NCBI GenBank assembly: GCA_024689165.1
Contig: JAILDS010000220.1
Span: 1 to 6,764 of the forward strand
Direction of reading: 5' to 3'
DNA length: 6,764 nucleotides
DNA from: Clostridia bacterium
GTDB lineage: Bacteria > Bacillota > Clostridia > Oscillospirales > Acutalibacteraceae
The position numbers and the translations under genes were made by a program. Within the stretch, counting starts at the first letter, position 1. Each line of letters opens with the position of its first letter. Of the stretch, positions 5,515 to 6,764 are shown piece by piece. The notes beneath the pieces are model-generated. The model was not told the DNA's origin. It worked only from the letters and a program-made list of their open reading frames with translations, and did not search any database.

Positions 5515-5989
5515 CGACTCCGAAAAGTCCATCAGGCTGCCCAAGGGCGTCAAGCTGCTCGTGCGCAAGTGCTGCCACGCGGCGCTCGAGCTCGAGGGCT
5601 TTGAGCGCGACGCCTTCATCAGCGTAAAATTCACGACGGACGAGGGCATACACGCCCTGAATAAAAAATACCGCGGCGTCGACAGGCCGACGGACGTGCT
5701 TTCCTTCCCCGCGGCCGACCCCGGCGAGTGGGAAACGGGGCCCGACGGGATGGTCATTCTGGGCGACATAGTCATTTCGATCGACACCGCCGTCAGGCAG
5801 GCTGACGAATACGGTCATTCGCTCCAGCGCGAGATCGCGTTTCTGACGGTCCACTCGATGCTGCACCTTCTCGGCTACGATCACGTCGGCTCTTCGCTCG
5901 AGCGCGTCCGCATGCGCGAAAAAGAGGAAAAGATACTCACCGAGCTCGGGCTCACGAGGGACACGAACTATTATTCGGAGGAAGAATGA
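5486..5989 (+). CDS. ybeY: endoribonuclease / rRNA maturation factor YbeY
   Basis: YbeY is a single-strand endoribonuclease needed for 16S rRNA 3' end maturation and ribosome quality control. It acts together with Era and ribosomal protein S11. The 167-residue product has the family signature RGVDRPTDVLSFP (63-75), GDIVISIDTA (93-102), and the zinc motif HSMLHLLGYDH with His123, His127 and His133. Length is typical. The 5' end overlaps phoH by 29 bp and the stop codon overlaps the era start by 4 bp, which suggests coupled translation. In many Firmicutes dgkA and often cdd lie between ybeY and era. Here they are absent and era follows directly. Confidence 0.97.
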   Translation: MAQRIKVVIDDSEKSIRLPKGVKLLVRKCCHAALELEGFERDAFISVKFTTDEGIHALNKKYRGVDRPTDVLSFPAADPGEWETGPDGMVILGDIVISIDTAVRQADEYGHSLQREIAFLTVHSMLHLLGYDHVGSSLERVRMREKEEKILTELGLTRDTNYYSEEE

Positions 5990-6764
5990 ATACTCGCACC
6001 GCCTTCATAGCTATAGTCGGCTGCCCGAACGCGGGAAAATCGTCGATACTCAACAGGATAATCGGGCAGAAGGTGTCCATCGTCAGCCCGAAGCCGCACA
6101 CGACGCGCAACAGGATCACCGGCATCAGGACATGGGACGACGGCGTGCAGCTCGTTTTTACGGACACGCCCGGCTTCGACAAGCCCAAGACCCGCTTCGA
6201 CAACCGTATTCAGCACGCCGTGACGGAGGGCATCCGCGACGTGGACGCGTGCCTTCTCGTCGTGGAGCCGAGGGGCGAGATCCGCCGCCATGAGGAGATA
6301 CTCATCGAACGTTTCAGGGAGCACTCTCTTCCCGCGGTGCTGGCGATAAACAAGATCGACCTGCTCGAGGACCGCAGCGAGCTGCTCGCCCGTATAGCGG
6401 AGTTTTCAAAGCTGTACGACTTCGAAGCCGTCGTGCCCCTGAGCGCCAAATTCAAGGAAAACATCGACGAGCTCGTGACTGAGCTCAAAAAGCTTTCGGT
6501 CCCGTCGCCGCACTTCTTCCCGGACGACGCGCTGACCGACCTTACCGAGCGGCAGATCGCCGCCGACGTCGTGCGCGAAAAACTGCTCAAAAGGCTCGAC
6601 TTCGAGGTCCCGCACGGCACCGCAGTCGTGATAGAAAAGTACGCAAAAAGAGAAAATAAGGACATCACCGACATTTCCGCGGTGATCTACTGCGAAAAGG
6701 ACAGCCACAAGGGCATAATCATCGGCAAGGGCGGTTCTATGCTCAAGGCGATAGGCACGGACGC
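5986..6764 (+). CDS. era: GTPase Era, 3' end cut by window edge
   Basis: Era is a GTPase that binds the 3' end of 16S rRNA through a KH domain and checks 30S assembly. The frame is open from ATG 5986 to the end of the window (259 codons visible, no stop). G motifs are complete: G1 GCPNAGKS (12-19), G2 around Thr39-Thr40, G3 DTPG (60-63), G4 NKID (122-125) and G5 SAK (153-155). The KH domain is mostly present, with GIIIGKGGSMLKAIG (243-257). Only about 35-45 residues should be missing, judging from the usual Era length near 300. The start overlaps the ybeY stop as ATGA, and GGAGG at 5977-5981 lies 4 nt upstream. Its place after phoH-ybeY is the usual one. Confidence 0.97.
   Translation, partial: MNTRTAFIAIVGCPNAGKSSILNRIIGQKVSIVSPKPHTTRNRITGIRTWDDGVQLVFTDTPGFDKPKTRFDNRIQHAVTEGIRDVDACLLVVEPRGEIRRHEEILIERFREHSLPAVLAINKIDLLEDRSELLARIAEFSKLYDFEAVVPLSAKFKENIDELVTELKKLSVPSPHFFPDDALTDLTERQIAADVVREKLLKRLDFEVPHGTAVVIEKYAKRENKDITDISAVIYCEKDSHKGIIIGKGGSMLKAIGTD

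Noticed and set aside
1..6764. tRNA, rRNA, CRISPR array, insertion sequence, toxin-antitoxin or defence genes
   Set aside because: No cloverleaf, regularly spaced repeats, terminal inverted repeats or matching protein motifs are visible on either strand. The window reads as conserved chromosomal genes.

Overview
The window looks like chromosomal DNA from a GC-rich member of the Firmicutes, probably an uncultured Clostridia. Several signs point that way: a zinc-ribbon/ATP-cone NrdR, a Clostridia-type TrmD (LLEYPQYTRP), the linked phoH-ybeY-era genes that are typical of Firmicutes, GGAGG-type ribosome binding sites and sigma-A-like promoters. Codon use is GC-rich but also heavy in AUA (Ile) and AGG (Arg). 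The exact lineage cannot be fixed from the sequence alone. All supported genes are on the + strand.

Left part (1-1580). The window opens with the last 24 codons of an unidentified gene, closed by a strong intrinsic terminator (94-128). A good promoter (132-160) and a leader of about 105 nt then precede a 415-residue protein (272-1519). This protein looks like a clan GH-A TIM-barrel glycoside hydrolase that lacks a signal peptide. A 10-bp hairpin with a weak T-run (1549-1580) follows it.

Right part (1590-6764). A second good promoter (1590-1618, TTGACT-17-TATTCT) starts a tightly packed operon. Its order is: a four-helix membrane protein of unknown function (GTG start), nrdR, rimM, trmD, a PHP-family metal-dependent phosphoesterase, phoH, ybeY and era. 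The era gene runs off the right end. Gaps are 1-23 nt, and three junctions overlap (20, 29 and 4 bp).

Apart from nrdR (repressor of ribonucleotide reductase genes) and the membrane protein, the recognised genes serve RNA and 30S ribosome maturation. RimM and Era are 30S assembly factors. YbeY is an endoribonuclease linked to 16S rRNA processing and known to partner Era. PhoH is an ATPase linked to YbeY. TrmD makes m1G37 in tRNA. The PHP enzyme sits in the middle of this group and may act on RNA ends, which is inference only.

I see no mobile element, CRISPR array, RNA gene, phage gene or defence system. The window is mostly conserved housekeeping DNA. The parts worth a second look are the cytoplasmic GH-like protein with its cysteine cluster, the PHP gene and the membrane protein in this operon, the start region of the operon, and a residue change in TrmD.
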